A DNA stretch of 64,000 nt from Paractinoplanes bogorensis. Lineage in GTDB: Bacteria > Actinomycetota > Actinomycetes > Mycobacteriales > Micromonosporaceae. Shown piece after piece: positions 49,580 to 58,539 of the stretch; the stretch's first letter is position 1; every line of letters begins with the position of its first letter. The notes beneath the pieces were generated by a model that made no database searches, was not told where the DNA came from, and was given only the letters and a program-made list of their open reading frames with translations. Location of the stretch: NCBI RefSeq assembly GCF_018829635.1, contig NZ_JAHKKG010000001.1, positions 62,001 to 126,000 on the forward strand, given 5' to 3'. The translations under genes and the position numbers were made by a program.

Positions 49580-51070
49580 CTACTTCCGGCCGTACAAAAC
49601 TCGCAGGGCCTTCACGATGGTCGCGATCTGCGCCGGGGTGCGCTCAAAGGTCATCGCCGGCAGCAGCGACGGAGCCCGCCGTACGGTGACCGATTTTGCC
49701 CGCGCGAACTCGCGCAACCCGTCCTCGCCGTGGATGCGGCCGAACCCCGACTCGCCGACGCCGCCGAACGGCAGGTTGCCCATGCCGACGAACGAGAGTG
49801 TCGAGTTGACCGCCACCATGCCGGCCCGCAGCCGCCGTGCGATGCGCACCGCGTTCTTCCGGCCGAAGACCGCGCCACCCAGTCCGTACGGGCTGTCGTT
49901 GGCCTTTCGGATCGCCTCTTCGGCGTCGGCGACCTTGGTGATCGTCAGCGTGGGCCCGAAGGTCTCGTCGAGGATCTCGCGCGAGTCGGCCGGCACGTCG
50001 ACCAGCACGGTCGGAGCGACGTAGGGCGGCTGGACCGCCGCGGACCCGCCGAGCACCGCGCGACCACCCTTGGCCAGCGCGTCGTCGATGTGGTCGCGGA
50101 TGATGTCGAGCTGCCGGGGCATGGTGATCGGGCCGATCTCCTCGCCCGTCCGCAGCCGGCCCGCCTTTTCGGTGACCGCGCTGACGAAGGCGTCGTAGAC
50201 CGGGGCGACCACGTACGCCCGTTCGATGCCGATGCAGGTCTGACCGGCATTGGTCATCGACCCCCACACCGCCGCCTCGGCCGCCGCCGGGATGTCCGCG
50301 TCGGCGTCGACGATCAGCGCGTCCTTGCCGCCGGCCTCGATCACCGCGGGCACCAGGTTTTCGGCGCAGGCGGCGAGCACCTTCTTGGCGGTGGCGGTCG
50401 AGCCGGTGAACGCCATCTTGCCCACGCCCGAGCGGCACAGCGCGGCACCCACGTCGCCCAGGCCGTGCACCGCCTGCAGCACCGGCTGCTCGGGCACCAC
50501 CTCGGCGAACGTGTCGACCAGCCACTGGCCGACGATCGGCGTGTACTCGCTCGGCTTGAGCACCACGGCGTTGCCCGCGGCCAGGGCCCCGCTGATCGGC
50601 CCGACCGGCGTGAGGATCGGGTAGTTCCACGGACCGATCACGCCGACCACGCCGTACGGCAGGTATTCCAGGTGCCCGGTGTGCTCGGCCACCAGCAGCC
50701 GGGTGCGCATCCGGCGCGGGCCGAGCACCCGCTGCGCGTTGCGGGCGGCCCAGTCGAGGTGCTCGACCGCGGCGGTGGCCTCGACGATCGCGTCGGCCTC
50801 CGGCTTGCCGGTCTCGAGGCTGGTCAGCGCGGCCAGCTCCTCGATGCGGCGCACGATCAGCGACCGCCAGCGCAGCAGCCGTTCACGCCGCCCGTCGTAG
50901 CCCAGGGCCTGCCACCAGAGGCCGGCCTCGGCGGCGCGGCGCACGGTCTCGCGCACGGCCTCGGCGTCGGCCACCGGCACGCGGCCGGCCTCCGCCCCCG
51001 AGGCGGGATTGGTGGAGATCAGGACGCCGTCCTCGACGACCGGGTTGCCGGGCACACGGGTAGCGGTCAT
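49580..51070 (-). CDS. NAD(P)-dependent aldehyde dehydrogenase (SSADH-like)
   Basis: A 496-aa ALDH with the catalytic Cys in NAGQTCIGIER, the general-base Glu in VIEAGGKDALIV, and the GPWNYPILTPVGPISGALAAG cofactor segment. The C-terminal part FGGVGESGFGRIHGEDGL and membrane-prone end resemble the succinate-semialdehyde/coniferaldehyde branch that mycobacteria call GabD2. ATG at 51070. Substrate not certain. Confidence 0.88.
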   Translation of the reverse strand: MTATRVPGNPVVEDGVLISTNPASGAEAGRVPVADAEAVRETVRRAAEAGLWWQALGYDGRRERLLRWRSLIVRRIEELAALTSLETGKPEADAIVEATAAVEHLDWAARNAQRVLGPRRMRTRLLVAEHTGHLEYLPYGVVGVIGPWNYPILTPVGPISGALAAGNAVVLKPSEYTPIVGQWLVDTFAEVVPEQPVLQAVHGLGDVGAALCRSGVGKMAFTGSTATAKKVLAACAENLVPAVIEAGGKDALIVDADADIPAAAEAAVWGSMTNAGQTCIGIERAYVVAPVYDAFVSAVTEKAGRLRTGEEIGPITMPRQLDIIRDHIDDALAKGGRAVLGGSAAVQPPYVAPTVLVDVPADSREILDETFGPTLTITKVADAEEAIRKANDSPYGLGGAVFGRKNAVRIARRLRAGMVAVNSTLSFVGMGNLPFGGVGESGFGRIHGEDGLREFARAKSVTVRRAPSLLPAMTFERTPAQIATIVKALRVLYGRK

Positions 51071-51171
51071 GAACGCGAGTCTAATTCGCTTGTTACCCGC
51101 GAGTCACCACCCGGTTTCCCGTCGGGCTCTCCGCTGGGAAGGTGATCAGCGTTACCCGTACGCTGGTAAAT

Positions 51172-51513
51172 GTGAGCCCACGCCGGAACAGCCCCCGCCG
51201 CCGCGGTCCCGCGGCCGAGCCGCCACGGGAGCTGACCGACGAGCGCACCCGCCGGGGCATCGAGGGTGTCCAGCAGTGGCAGGACGGCGACTGGATGGTC
51301 CGGTCGATCTTCGGCGGGGCGGCCGTGAAGACGTACCTCTGCCCCGGGTGCATGCAGCAGATCCGGCCCGGCGTGGCCCATGTCGTGGCGTGGCCGGTCG
51401 ACGGCAGCGGCGACCTCACCGACCGCCGCCACTGGCATACCGGCTGCTGGAAGGCGCGCGACCGCCGCAGCCCGGGTGTCGAGCGCTCCCGCAACGCCCC
51501 GAGATATGGATGA
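51172..51513 (+). CDS. small zinc-ribbon-like conserved protein
   Basis: A 113-aa protein from GTG 51172. After an Arg/Pro-rich start comes FGGAAVKTYLCPGCMQQIRP, then HVVAW, and RRHWHTGCWKARDRR; the C-x2-C with later His and Cys would form a metal site. Actinobacterial relatives are often labelled ATP/GTP-binding protein without good reason. The stop lies 55 bases before the hydrolase gene, so they may share a transcript. Confidence 0.72.
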   Translation: MSPRRNSPRRRGPAAEPPRELTDERTRRGIEGVQQWQDGDWMVRSIFGGAAVKTYLCPGCMQQIRPGVAHVVAWPVDGSGDLTDRRHWHTGCWKARDRRSPGVERSRNAPRYG

Positions 51514-51568
51514 CCCATCCGACCGCCCCGCCCTCCACCCGAACACGACTGAAGGCTTAGTCATTCAG

Positions 51569-52363
51569 ATGAGCTCTCCCATCCGCGCCAACTCGATCCT
51601 GCCCGCGCACCGCGAGGACATCGAGCTGGCGACCGCCGACGGTCTGACCCTGGTCGGTGAGCTGGCCCGCCCGCTCGACCGCGACCCGGTGGCCACCCTG
51701 GTCTGCCTGCACCCGCTGCCCACGCACGGCGGGATGATGGACAGTCACGTCTTCCGCAAGGCCGCGTGGCGTCTGCCCGCCCTGGCCGGGATCGCCGTGC
51801 TGCGCTTCAACAGCCGCGGCACCTCGAGCGTGCGCGGCACCAGCGAGGGCACGTTCTCGGCCGGGGTCGACGAGCGCTACGACGTGGCCGCCGCGGTCGA
51901 ATACGCCGAGTTCGCCGATCTGCCGAACATCTGGCTGCTCGGCTGGTCGTTCGGCACCGACCTGACGCTCATGCACGGGCTCGAGCCGGCCGTCGCCGGG
52001 GCGATCCTGCTGTCGCCGCCGCTGCGCTACTCCCAGCCCGAGCACCTCAAGGAGTGGGCCGCCGACGGCAAGCCGCTGACCGCGCTCATCCCCGAGTTCG
52101 ACGACTATCTGCGCCCGGCCGAGGCGATCGAGCGGTTCGCCGCCGTCCCGCACGCCGAGGTCGTGCCGATGGCCGGGGCCAAGCACCTCTGGGTGGGCGA
52201 CGCCGAGAAGGTGCTCGACCAGGTCGTCCAGCGGGTCGCCCCGGGTGTCGAGGTGCCGCTGCCGCGGACGTGGGACGGTCCGATGGAGACCGGCGACATG
52301 AACGCCTACGCCGACCGGACCGTCGCCGCCTTCAGCGACGTGCCCATGCCCAAGACCGACTGA
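51569..52363 (+). CDS. alpha/beta hydrolase
   Basis: A 264-aa hydrolase fold: LVCLHPLPTHGG oxyanion loop, nucleophile elbow LGWSFGTDL with the serine, and a likely catalytic His in AGAKHLWVGDAE. It resembles the small bacterial hydrolases annotated as CocE/NonD-related or dienelactone-hydrolase-like. ATG 51569 is the first good start. The last 32 bases overlap the convergent gene. Confidence 0.8.
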   Translation: MSSPIRANSILPAHREDIELATADGLTLVGELARPLDRDPVATLVCLHPLPTHGGMMDSHVFRKAAWRLPALAGIAVLRFNSRGTSSVRGTSEGTFSAGVDERYDVAAAVEYAEFADLPNIWLLGWSFGTDLTLMHGLEPAVAGAILLSPPLRYSQPEHLKEWAADGKPLTALIPEFDDYLRPAEAIERFAAVPHAEVVPMAGAKHLWVGDAEKVLDQVVQRVAPGVEVPLPRTWDGPMETGDMNAYADRTVAAFSDVPMPKTD

Positions 52364-53324
52364 CGCCGCGGCCGGCCAGCAGAGCGTCGAGCAGGATCGC
52401 GAGTGCGGCAACGGTGCCGGCCACCTGCAGCAGGCCCAGCTCGTACTGGTAGATCAGGGGCGCCCAGAACGGCGCCCACGACGAGCCGCCGAGCATGCTC
52501 CCGCCGAACATCACAGCGGCCTGCCCGAGATTCGGCGAGACCAGCACGAACGCGACCGCGGTGAAGATCTTGACGCGGGCCGAGGCGCCCGGGTCGTGCT
52601 CGGTGCGCCGGCTCACCCACCCGGTCAGCAGCCACCCGATGAGCAGCCCGGGCAGCACCCCGGCGGCGGCCACCACGTCGACCCAGCGCGGGATGACGCG
52701 GCTCACCTCGACGCCCAGCGGCCGGGCGTTCTCCGGGTCGACGAAGATCTCGTCGGCGTCGGTCTCCACCGACATCAGCCACGACCCCCGCCGCGCGTCC
52801 AGCCACATCCGCTCGTCGTCGAGGTACGTCTCGTCGATGTGCCATCCGTCCGCCCGCAGGCGGGTCTGCAGACCGGCCAGGTAAGCCGTGCGGTCACGGG
52901 TCTCGGCCGTGTTACGCGAGCGATAGCCGGCACTGCCGTAGGTCACCTGGTCGACGTCCTGGACCAGCACGCCATCGGCTCGGACGAACTCGACATCTTG
53001 CGCCCCGGGGCTGACCACCTGCTGAATGCCGGTCAGCTGAGCCGCGTCGGGCAGGGCCGCCGGGCTCACCTCCACCGCCAGGCGCGACGCCATCGCCGCG
53101 GTGAACAGCCCGGCCATGAGGGCCACCAGCGTGGCGACCACGACCACCATCCGGCTGCGCGGCCGCCCGAGCCGGGCCCGCAGACCCCAGCGGATCAGGT
53201 TGGCCGCCTCGCGCAGGCTCGGCCGTCCCTTCTCGACCAGGGTGCCGTAGAGCTCCTCGCGGCGCGGCCCCTTCGGGTACGTGCGCAGGATCAGTCGGTA
53301 GAGCCGAAGCCCGGTGGTGACCAT
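52332..53324 (-). CDS. membrane protein of unknown function
   Basis: About 330 aa. A basic N-terminal helix pair (LRLYRLILRTYPKGPRREEL) resembles the prefix domain of PadR-linked permeases; one TM at about 60-80; an extracytoplasmic domain of about 130 residues (85-215); then three TM helices at about 220-320. ATG 53324. Just upstream the DNA is unusually AT-rich (AGATAATCTTTATATTG), a likely promoter. Confidence 0.7.
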   Translation of the reverse strand: MVTTGLRLYRLILRTYPKGPRREELYGTLVEKGRPSLREAANLIRWGLRARLGRPRSRMVVVVATLVALMAGLFTAAMASRLAVEVSPAALPDAAQLTGIQQVVSPGAQDVEFVRADGVLVQDVDQVTYGSAGYRSRNTAETRDRTAYLAGLQTRLRADGWHIDETYLDDERMWLDARRGSWLMSVETDADEIFVDPENARPLGVEVSRVIPRWVDVVAAAGVLPGLLIGWLLTGWVSRRTEHDPGASARVKIFTAVAFVLVSPNLGQAAVMFGGSMLGGSSWAPFWAPLIYQYELGLLQVAGTVAALAILLDALLAGRGVSRSWAWARR

Positions 53325-53350
53325 GCGAGGCAATATAAAGATTATCTGAG
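53325..53350 (-). promoter_or_regulatory. AT-rich promoter-like sequence
   Basis: Read on the minus strand, AGATAATCTTTATATTGCC lies immediately before the ATG at 53324. TATATT or TAATCT could serve as a -10 box. If TATATT is used, the transcript would have almost no leader. Confidence 0.4.
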
Positions 53351-53371
53351 TATGCGGTCAAGGCCGGTGGT

Positions 53372-54511
53372 TCAGCGGGCCTCCTGGCTCGGGACGACGA
53401 CCTCGCGCATGATCAGCTGGATCGCGGCCACCATCGGGATCGCCACCAGCGCCCCGATCACGCCGAACAGCGCCACCCCGAGCAGGGCCGCGACCACGGC
53501 CGCGACGTCGCTGACCTTGACCGAGCGGCGCATCACGTTCGGATAGATCAGGTAGTTCTCGATCTGCTGATAGAGGATGAAGAACACCGCGCACACGATG
53601 CCGTCGGACAGCGACGAGGCGAAGCCGACCAGGCTCACGATGACGGCGCCCAGGGTGGCGCCGATCTGCGGGATGAGGTCGGTGATGGCCACGACCACGG
53701 CCAGGGCGAACGGGTAGGCCAGCCCGAGGATCACGGCCAGCAGCCAGGTGCTCGCGCCGGCCAGCACCGCGATCGACAGCGCCCCGACCATGTAGGCGCC
53801 GACCTTGGTGAGGATCTCGTCGGTCAGCAGCCGTACGCGCACCCGCCGTGACGCCGGCACGAGCGAGTAACCCGTCTCACGGATGCGGTCGAACGAGGCC
53901 ATGAAATAGATCGTCAGCACCAGCACGGTGAGCATGTTGAACACCGTGCCCGCGAGCACCCGGCCCACGCCGACCACGCCGCCGACCGCGTTGCCGACCG
54001 TGCCCGCGTTGAGCGCGCTGCTCACCCGGTTGACGATGTCGTAGCGCTGGACGAGCTCGTTGATCGTCTGGTTGCGCTGCAGGCTCTGGATGTATTCGGG
54101 CACGTTCTCGACCAGCTGGGTGGTCTGCTGCACCAGCGGCGGGATCAGCGCGACGATGCCACCGGTGAGCAGCGCCACCACGGTCAGCGCGACGATCGCG
54201 ACCGCGAACCCGCGGGGCACACCCCAGCGGCGCAGCCGGACGATCGCGGGGTTGAGCCCGATCGCCAGGAACAGCGCGATGAAGATCAGGACCAGGATGC
54301 CGGCCGCGTTACGCAGACCCGAGAAGATCCCGTACGCGACGGCGAGCCCGAGCCCGCCGAGCAGGCCGATCATGAACGGGTTGCGCCTGTCGAGCGGCGG
54401 TCCGGGCCGGCCGAACCGGCCCGCGAGGTGATCCTCGGCCACCGGCTCGAGGGCTTCGTCCTCCGCTTGCGGGGTCTCGTCGTCTTCCCGGGCCACCCGG
54501 ATCCTCCACAT
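53372..54511 (-). CDS. AI-2E family transporter (UPF0118)
   Basis: A 379-aa protein with seven to eight TM helices in the PF01594 layout, an acidic N-terminal extension (1-45) and the conserved LIPQIGATLGAVIVSL and QQIENYLIYPNVM segments. Family members include the putative AI-2 exporter TqsA and Na+/H+ antiporters; the role here is not decided. ATG 54511 or in-frame GTG 54496. Confidence 0.88.
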   Translation of the reverse strand: MWRIRVAREDDETPQAEDEALEPVAEDHLAGRFGRPGPPLDRRNPFMIGLLGGLGLAVAYGIFSGLRNAAGILVLIFIALFLAIGLNPAIVRLRRWGVPRGFAVAIVALTVVALLTGGIVALIPPLVQQTTQLVENVPEYIQSLQRNQTINELVQRYDIVNRVSSALNAGTVGNAVGGVVGVGRVLAGTVFNMLTVLVLTIYFMASFDRIRETGYSLVPASRRVRVRLLTDEILTKVGAYMVGALSIAVLAGASTWLLAVILGLAYPFALAVVVAITDLIPQIGATLGAVIVSLVGFASSLSDGIVCAVFFILYQQIENYLIYPNVMRRSVKVSDVAAVVAALLGVALFGVIGALVAIPMVAAIQLIMREVVVPSQEAR

Positions 54512-54593
54512 CGGTGGGTGAGCCGGTAGGTCAGGTCGTCCGCACGGTCTCGGCGGGGACGTTATCGCTGTGCGGCCCGGGCCGCCACTCGCA

Positions 54594-56099
54594 TTACTCG
54601 GCGTCGACCCCGACCCGGGACGCGGGCGGCACGGTGACCTTCGCCGAAGCGGTGACCTTGGTCGGCGTGCCCGCGGGCTTGCCGGCTGCGAGCTTCTCGG
54701 CCGGCTTCTCCACCGCGGCGTGCTGACCCGTCGGCTTGTCGGCCGGCTTCTCGACGGCGGCGTGCTGACCGGCCGGCTTGTCGGCGGGCTTGTCGGCCGC
54801 GTGCGCCCCGACCGATCCGTCGGTGGCCGGCTCGTCCGCGGTGTCGTCGGGCTCCTCGGGCGAGTTGGCGGCGGCCATCACGGCGGCGGCGGCCAGCTCG
54901 GCCACCCGCTTCGCTTCCTTCTGCACCTGGCGGCGGACGTCGGCGGCGCGTCGCTCGGCGGCCTCGCCCGCCCGCTTGGCCTCGGCCACCCGGGCCTGCT
55001 CGGTCTCGAGCTGCTTGCGGGTGTCGGCCAGCCGCTGGAGCACCTGGGCGGCCTCGTCGGACCCGGCCCGGGCCCGCTCCTGAGCCGCCGCCAGGTCGCG
55101 CTCGGCCTCGGTGACCTTGGCCCGGGCGGCCTCCAGCTCGCGGCCGGCCTCGACGATCTTGTCCTGCTGCCCGGCGATCTCGTTGCGGGCCTTGGTGGCC
55201 TCGTCGTTCGAGCGGAGCAGCACCTCTTCGGCGTACTTGTCGGCCTCGCTGCGCAGGTCGGCGCACTGCTTCTCGGCCGCCGCGCGCATCTGGGCCAGCT
55301 CCTGGGTGAGGGTCTGACGCTTCTGCGCGGTCTCCTGCTCGACGGCGCCCCGCTGCTCGGCCGCATCGCGCTCGGCCGCCGCGCGCAGGCCGGCCACCTC
55401 GTGCTGGGTCTTGTCGCGCAGCGCCTTGATCTCCTGATCGGCCTGCATGCGGGTGGACTGCCCGTAACCGTCGGCCTCGGCGCGGGTGCGGTGCGCCTGC
55501 TGGGCGGCCTTCTCGGTGGCCTGCTGGGCGTCGGTGCGCGCCCGCTCCAGCGTGGTCTCGGCCTCGGTGCGCATCTGCTCGGCCGACTGCCGGGTGGCGG
55601 CCAGCGCCTTTTCCGAGGCGGCCCGCTTGGCCTGGTCGGCCCGCTCCTCCTCGGCGCGGCGGGCGGCCAGCGCGATCTCGAAGTCGCGGATGCCGTTGTG
55701 CGCGTGCGCCTCGGCCTCGGCCCGCACCCGCTCGGCCTCGGCCAGGCGGGCGGCGATGTCGTCGGTGGCCGACGCCTTGATCGCCTCGGCCTGCTCCTCG
55801 GCCAGCGTGAGGATCTGCTCGACCCGCGGGCCCAGGTGACGGAAGGAGACCTCGGGACCCGGGCCGACCTGCTTGCGCGCCTGCACGATCTCTTGCTGGA
55901 GACGCTCGATCTGCGCGTTCATCGCCTGCATCTGCGCGTACGCCTGCTCGCGCTCGGCCGCCAGCGCGGCGATCTCGTTTTCGGCGCGGGCGACGTAGCG
56001 GTCGACCTGCTTGCGTTCAAAGCCCCTTATGGCGATGTCGAAGCTGGGTTCGGTGGGTGCGTCTCCGCCGAGACCGAGAATTTCACCGCCGTGGGACAT
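54594..56099 (-). CDS. Scy-like polar-growth coiled-coil protein
   Basis: A 501-aa cytoskeletal protein. The N terminus has a DivIVA-like membrane/pole-targeting motif, FDIAIRGFERKQVDRYVARA, then about 370 residues of near-unbroken coiled coil (Ala, Glu, Arg, Gln-rich). The C-terminal 90 residues are acidic then a Lys/Pro/Ala repeat with two near-identical DKPxGQHAAVEKPA units. In Streptomyces the neighbours Scy and FilP organise the tip-growth centre; this gene and the next upstream one are their likely counterparts, though much shorter than Scy. ATG 56099 is chosen; ATG 56108 is possible. Confidence 0.78.
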   Translation of the reverse strand: MSHGGEILGLGGDAPTEPSFDIAIRGFERKQVDRYVARAENEIAALAAEREQAYAQMQAMNAQIERLQQEIVQARKQVGPGPEVSFRHLGPRVEQILTLAEEQAEAIKASATDDIAARLAEAERVRAEAEAHAHNGIRDFEIALAARRAEEERADQAKRAASEKALAATRQSAEQMRTEAETTLERARTDAQQATEKAAQQAHRTRAEADGYGQSTRMQADQEIKALRDKTQHEVAGLRAAAERDAAEQRGAVEQETAQKRQTLTQELAQMRAAAEKQCADLRSEADKYAEEVLLRSNDEATKARNEIAGQQDKIVEAGRELEAARAKVTEAERDLAAAQERARAGSDEAAQVLQRLADTRKQLETEQARVAEAKRAGEAAERRAADVRRQVQKEAKRVAELAAAAVMAAANSPEEPDDTADEPATDGSVGAHAADKPADKPAGQHAAVEKPADKPTGQHAAVEKPAEKLAAGKPAGTPTKVTASAKVTVPPASRVGVDAE

Positions 56100-56278
56100 G
56101 CTTCCCATCCTCACATACGCGACGTCCAGCCTCAGGGGGATACACACCCACTCGGGCGGAATACGCGTCTAGTTGTGATATGTCTGACCCGGCTTGCGCC
56201 GGCGCCCGTCTCGTGCCGGAGCAAGGCTATGCCCACCCGGCACGGGTGCCGAAACACGGCCAAGCGCGAAACGAGTGA

Positions 56279-56307
56279 GGCCGTATCGGAGTCACTCCGA
56301 TACGGCC
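56279..56307 (-). terminator. terminator between the two coiled-coil genes
   Basis: GGCCGTATCGGAG (56279-56291) and CTCCGATACGGCC (56295-56307) form a perfect 13-base-pair stem with a three-base loop, 88 bases past the end of the FilP-like gene. On the minus strand it is followed by TCACTCGTTTCG. It would make the two paralogues separate transcripts. Confidence 0.85.
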
Positions 56308-56394
56308 CGCATCGATGAACAACGACGCCGGGCGCCCACTACGGTCGCGCACCCCGAGGGGTGGCGCAACCGGCGGCGCCCGGGTCGAGAGGGA

Positions 56395-57699
56395 TCAGGA
56401 GTTGGTCTTGGCCGGCATCGGCTTGGGGGCCTCGGCCGCCTCGGGCTTGCCCGCCTCGGTGGCCCGCTGGGCCGGAGCGGCCTCGGCCGCCTTGGCCACC
56501 ACCTCGGCCGCCTTGGCCGGGCCGACGCCGGGCACCAGGCCGGACAGACCGGAGAGCATCTGGCCGAGCTGGTTGGTGACCGCGTCCTTCTGGCGGGTCA
56601 GGTCTTCCACCTCGCGCTTGGCGGCCTGGGTGGTCAGCTCGGCCTCAGTGCGGGCCTCGCTGAGCAGGCGCTGAGCCTCGGACCGGGCCTCGCCGACCGT
56701 CTTCTCGGACAGCGCCCGGGCCTTGTCGGTGGTCTCGGTGGCGTTGCGCTCCGACTCGATGCGGCGCTGCTCGGCCCGCTGCGAGATCTCCTTGGAGCGG
56801 TCTTCGGCGGCGCGGGCGCGCTCCTCGGCCTCGGCCACCATCTTCTGCGTGGCGCTGACCTGGGCCGCGTGCCGCTGCGACTCCTCGCGCTCGGCCTTCT
56901 CGCGACGCTCGGCGATCTCGAGCGCGAGGGACTGCAGGTCCTTGTCGCGCTTGTCGCGGGCGTCGGTGAGCAGCTTGGTCGCCTCGGCGCGCTTCTCTTC
57001 CGCCTCGCGCGACGCCTTGGCCCGCTGCTGGGTGATCTCGCGCTCGGCGGTGGCCCGCAGCGACGCGACCTCCCGCTCGACGGTCGACTTGAGCTCGGCC
57101 ACCTCGTGCGCGGTGACCGTGCGCAGCTGCTTGGTCTCGCGGTCGGCGTCGGAGCGCAGCGTGTCGGCCTCGCGGCGGGCCTGCACCCGGGCCTCGGCCG
57201 CCTCACGCTCGGCGTGGGTGCGGACCTGGCCGGCCTCGCGCTCGGCGGTGGCCTTCATCGCGGCCGCCTCGGCGCGCGCCTTGTCGGTGATCTCACGGGC
57301 CTCGAGGCGGGCGGCGGAGAGGATGCCCTCGGACTCTCGCTTCGCCTCGCTCCGGTGGTCGTTCGCCTGTTCCTCGGCCAGCCGCAGGATCTGCTCGACC
57401 CGGGTGCCCAGCCCGGAGAGCGTCGGCCGGTTGTTCTCCTCCAGCAGCTTGTTGCTGTCGGCGAGCTTCTGCTCCACCGCGTTGAGGCGCTGCTCGGCCT
57501 GGCGCAGCCGGCGTTGCGCGTCGTTCATCCGCTGCTCGGCCTCACCGCGGGCCTGCTCGGACTGGTTCAGCGCGGCGACCAGGCGGCCGAGGTGCGCGTC
57601 CACCTGCCCACGGTCATATCCACGGAGCACCACAGTGAAGTCGTGCTGGGAGTTCGCGGTGTCGAAAAACGCCAGATTCTGATCCTGCTGCTGGGGCAT
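56395..57699 (-). CDS. FilP/DivIVA-like coiled-coil protein
   Basis: A 434-aa protein with the same layout as its neighbour: an N-terminal DivIVA-like motif FTVVLRGYDRGQVDAHLGRL, a long coiled coil (about 45-375) full of AEREA/RTHAEREAAE-type heptads, and an Ala/Pro/Lys-rich tail. Both share the segment LGxRVEQILxLAEEQA about 60 residues after the targeting motif, so they are paralogues. Probably an intermediate-filament-like protein of apical growth. ATG 57699. Confidence 0.78.
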   Translation of the reverse strand: MPQQQDQNLAFFDTANSQHDFTVVLRGYDRGQVDAHLGRLVAALNQSEQARGEAEQRMNDAQRRLRQAEQRLNAVEQKLADSNKLLEENNRPTLSGLGTRVEQILRLAEEQANDHRSEAKRESEGILSAARLEAREITDKARAEAAAMKATAEREAGQVRTHAEREAAEARVQARREADTLRSDADRETKQLRTVTAHEVAELKSTVEREVASLRATAEREITQQRAKASREAEEKRAEATKLLTDARDKRDKDLQSLALEIAERREKAEREESQRHAAQVSATQKMVAEAEERARAAEDRSKEISQRAEQRRIESERNATETTDKARALSEKTVGEARSEAQRLLSEARTEAELTTQAAKREVEDLTRQKDAVTNQLGQMLSGLSGLVPGVGPAKAAEVVAKAAEAAPAQRATEAGKPEAAEAPKPMPAKTNS

Positions 57700-57979
57700 T
57701 GGGCCATCCTGGCGAAGACACACGAGCCACGCAAGAGCGGAACGGACACGGAAAAGACACGTAGATCAGCTTTGAGCTGGCCCGCAGCACGCGGGTCGCC
57801 CGTTCGGCCGCCAGGTCTCACCCGGGTGGCCGCCCGTGTTCGCCCCGGCGTCACCTGCTGTATCCGGGGTTCGGGTGATGATCGTCTCGCGACGGCCGGA
57901 GCGGCCGCCCGCCATGCCCCGAGATCCTGCCAGGCCGCCGACCGCTAGTCAGGATGATTCATCCGTAAGGCGTACGAAG

Positions 57980-58447
57980 CTACGCAGGATCCACCAACTC
58001 CACCAGAACGCCGCCGGCGTCCTTGGGGTGCACGAAGTTGATCCGCGAACCGGCTGTGCCCCGGCGCGGCTTGTCGTAGAGCAGGCGCAGCCCGCGGGCC
58101 CGCAAGGCCTCCGAGGCGGCCTCGACGTCGGCCACCGTGTAGGCCAGTTGCTGCAGGCCGGGGCCGCTGCGGTCGAGGAACTTGGCGATCGTCGAGTCGG
58201 GCCGGGCCGGGGCCAGCAGCTGGAGCCGGGGGCCGTCGCCGTCGCCGACCGCCACCATCGCCTCCCGGACGCCCTGCTCCTCGTTGGTCTCCTCGTGGAC
58301 GCAGCGCATGCCGAGAACCTGGGTATAGAAGAGCAACGCCTCGTCCAGGTCGGGCACGGCGATGCCCACGTGATCAATGCGAAGCAGTCCTACCTCGCCG
58401 AATGTGAGATTCTCGGGTCCGGCGGCACTAGGTGGAGGCTGGGTCAT
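57980..58447 (-). CDS. mce: methylmalonyl-CoA epimerase
   Basis: A 155-aa VOC-fold enzyme that interconverts the two methylmalonyl-CoA epimers. LRIDHVGIAVPDLDEALLFY holds the first metal His; RINFVHPKDAGGVLVELVD holds the catalytic Glu. Where many epimerases have GLHHMA, this one reads GLQQLA, so one metal ligand His is replaced by Gln; I recall the same in the mycobacterial enzyme, so it is a family variant. Divergent from the thiolase gene. Confidence 0.92.
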   Translation of the reverse strand: MTQPPPSAAGPENLTFGEVGLLRIDHVGIAVPDLDEALLFYTQVLGMRCVHEETNEEQGVREAMVAVGDGDGPRLQLLAPARPDSTIAKFLDRSGPGLQQLAYTVADVEAASEALRARGLRLLYDKPRRGTAGSRINFVHPKDAGGVLVELVDPA

Positions 58448-58539
58448 CCTATTAGTCTGGCCTAAACGGCCGTTAAGGCCAACCGGTGGTCCCCCCTACA
58501 TCCCCCCAGATGTTCCGCTCAGCAGATCGGAAAGTTGAC

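Noticed and set aside
58161..58175. GLQQLA in place of GLHHMA in the epimerase as a sign of an inactive enzyme
   Set aside because: From memory the mycobacterial epimerase has the same Gln pair in the same genomic neighbourhood, so this looks like a lineage variant and not a defect.
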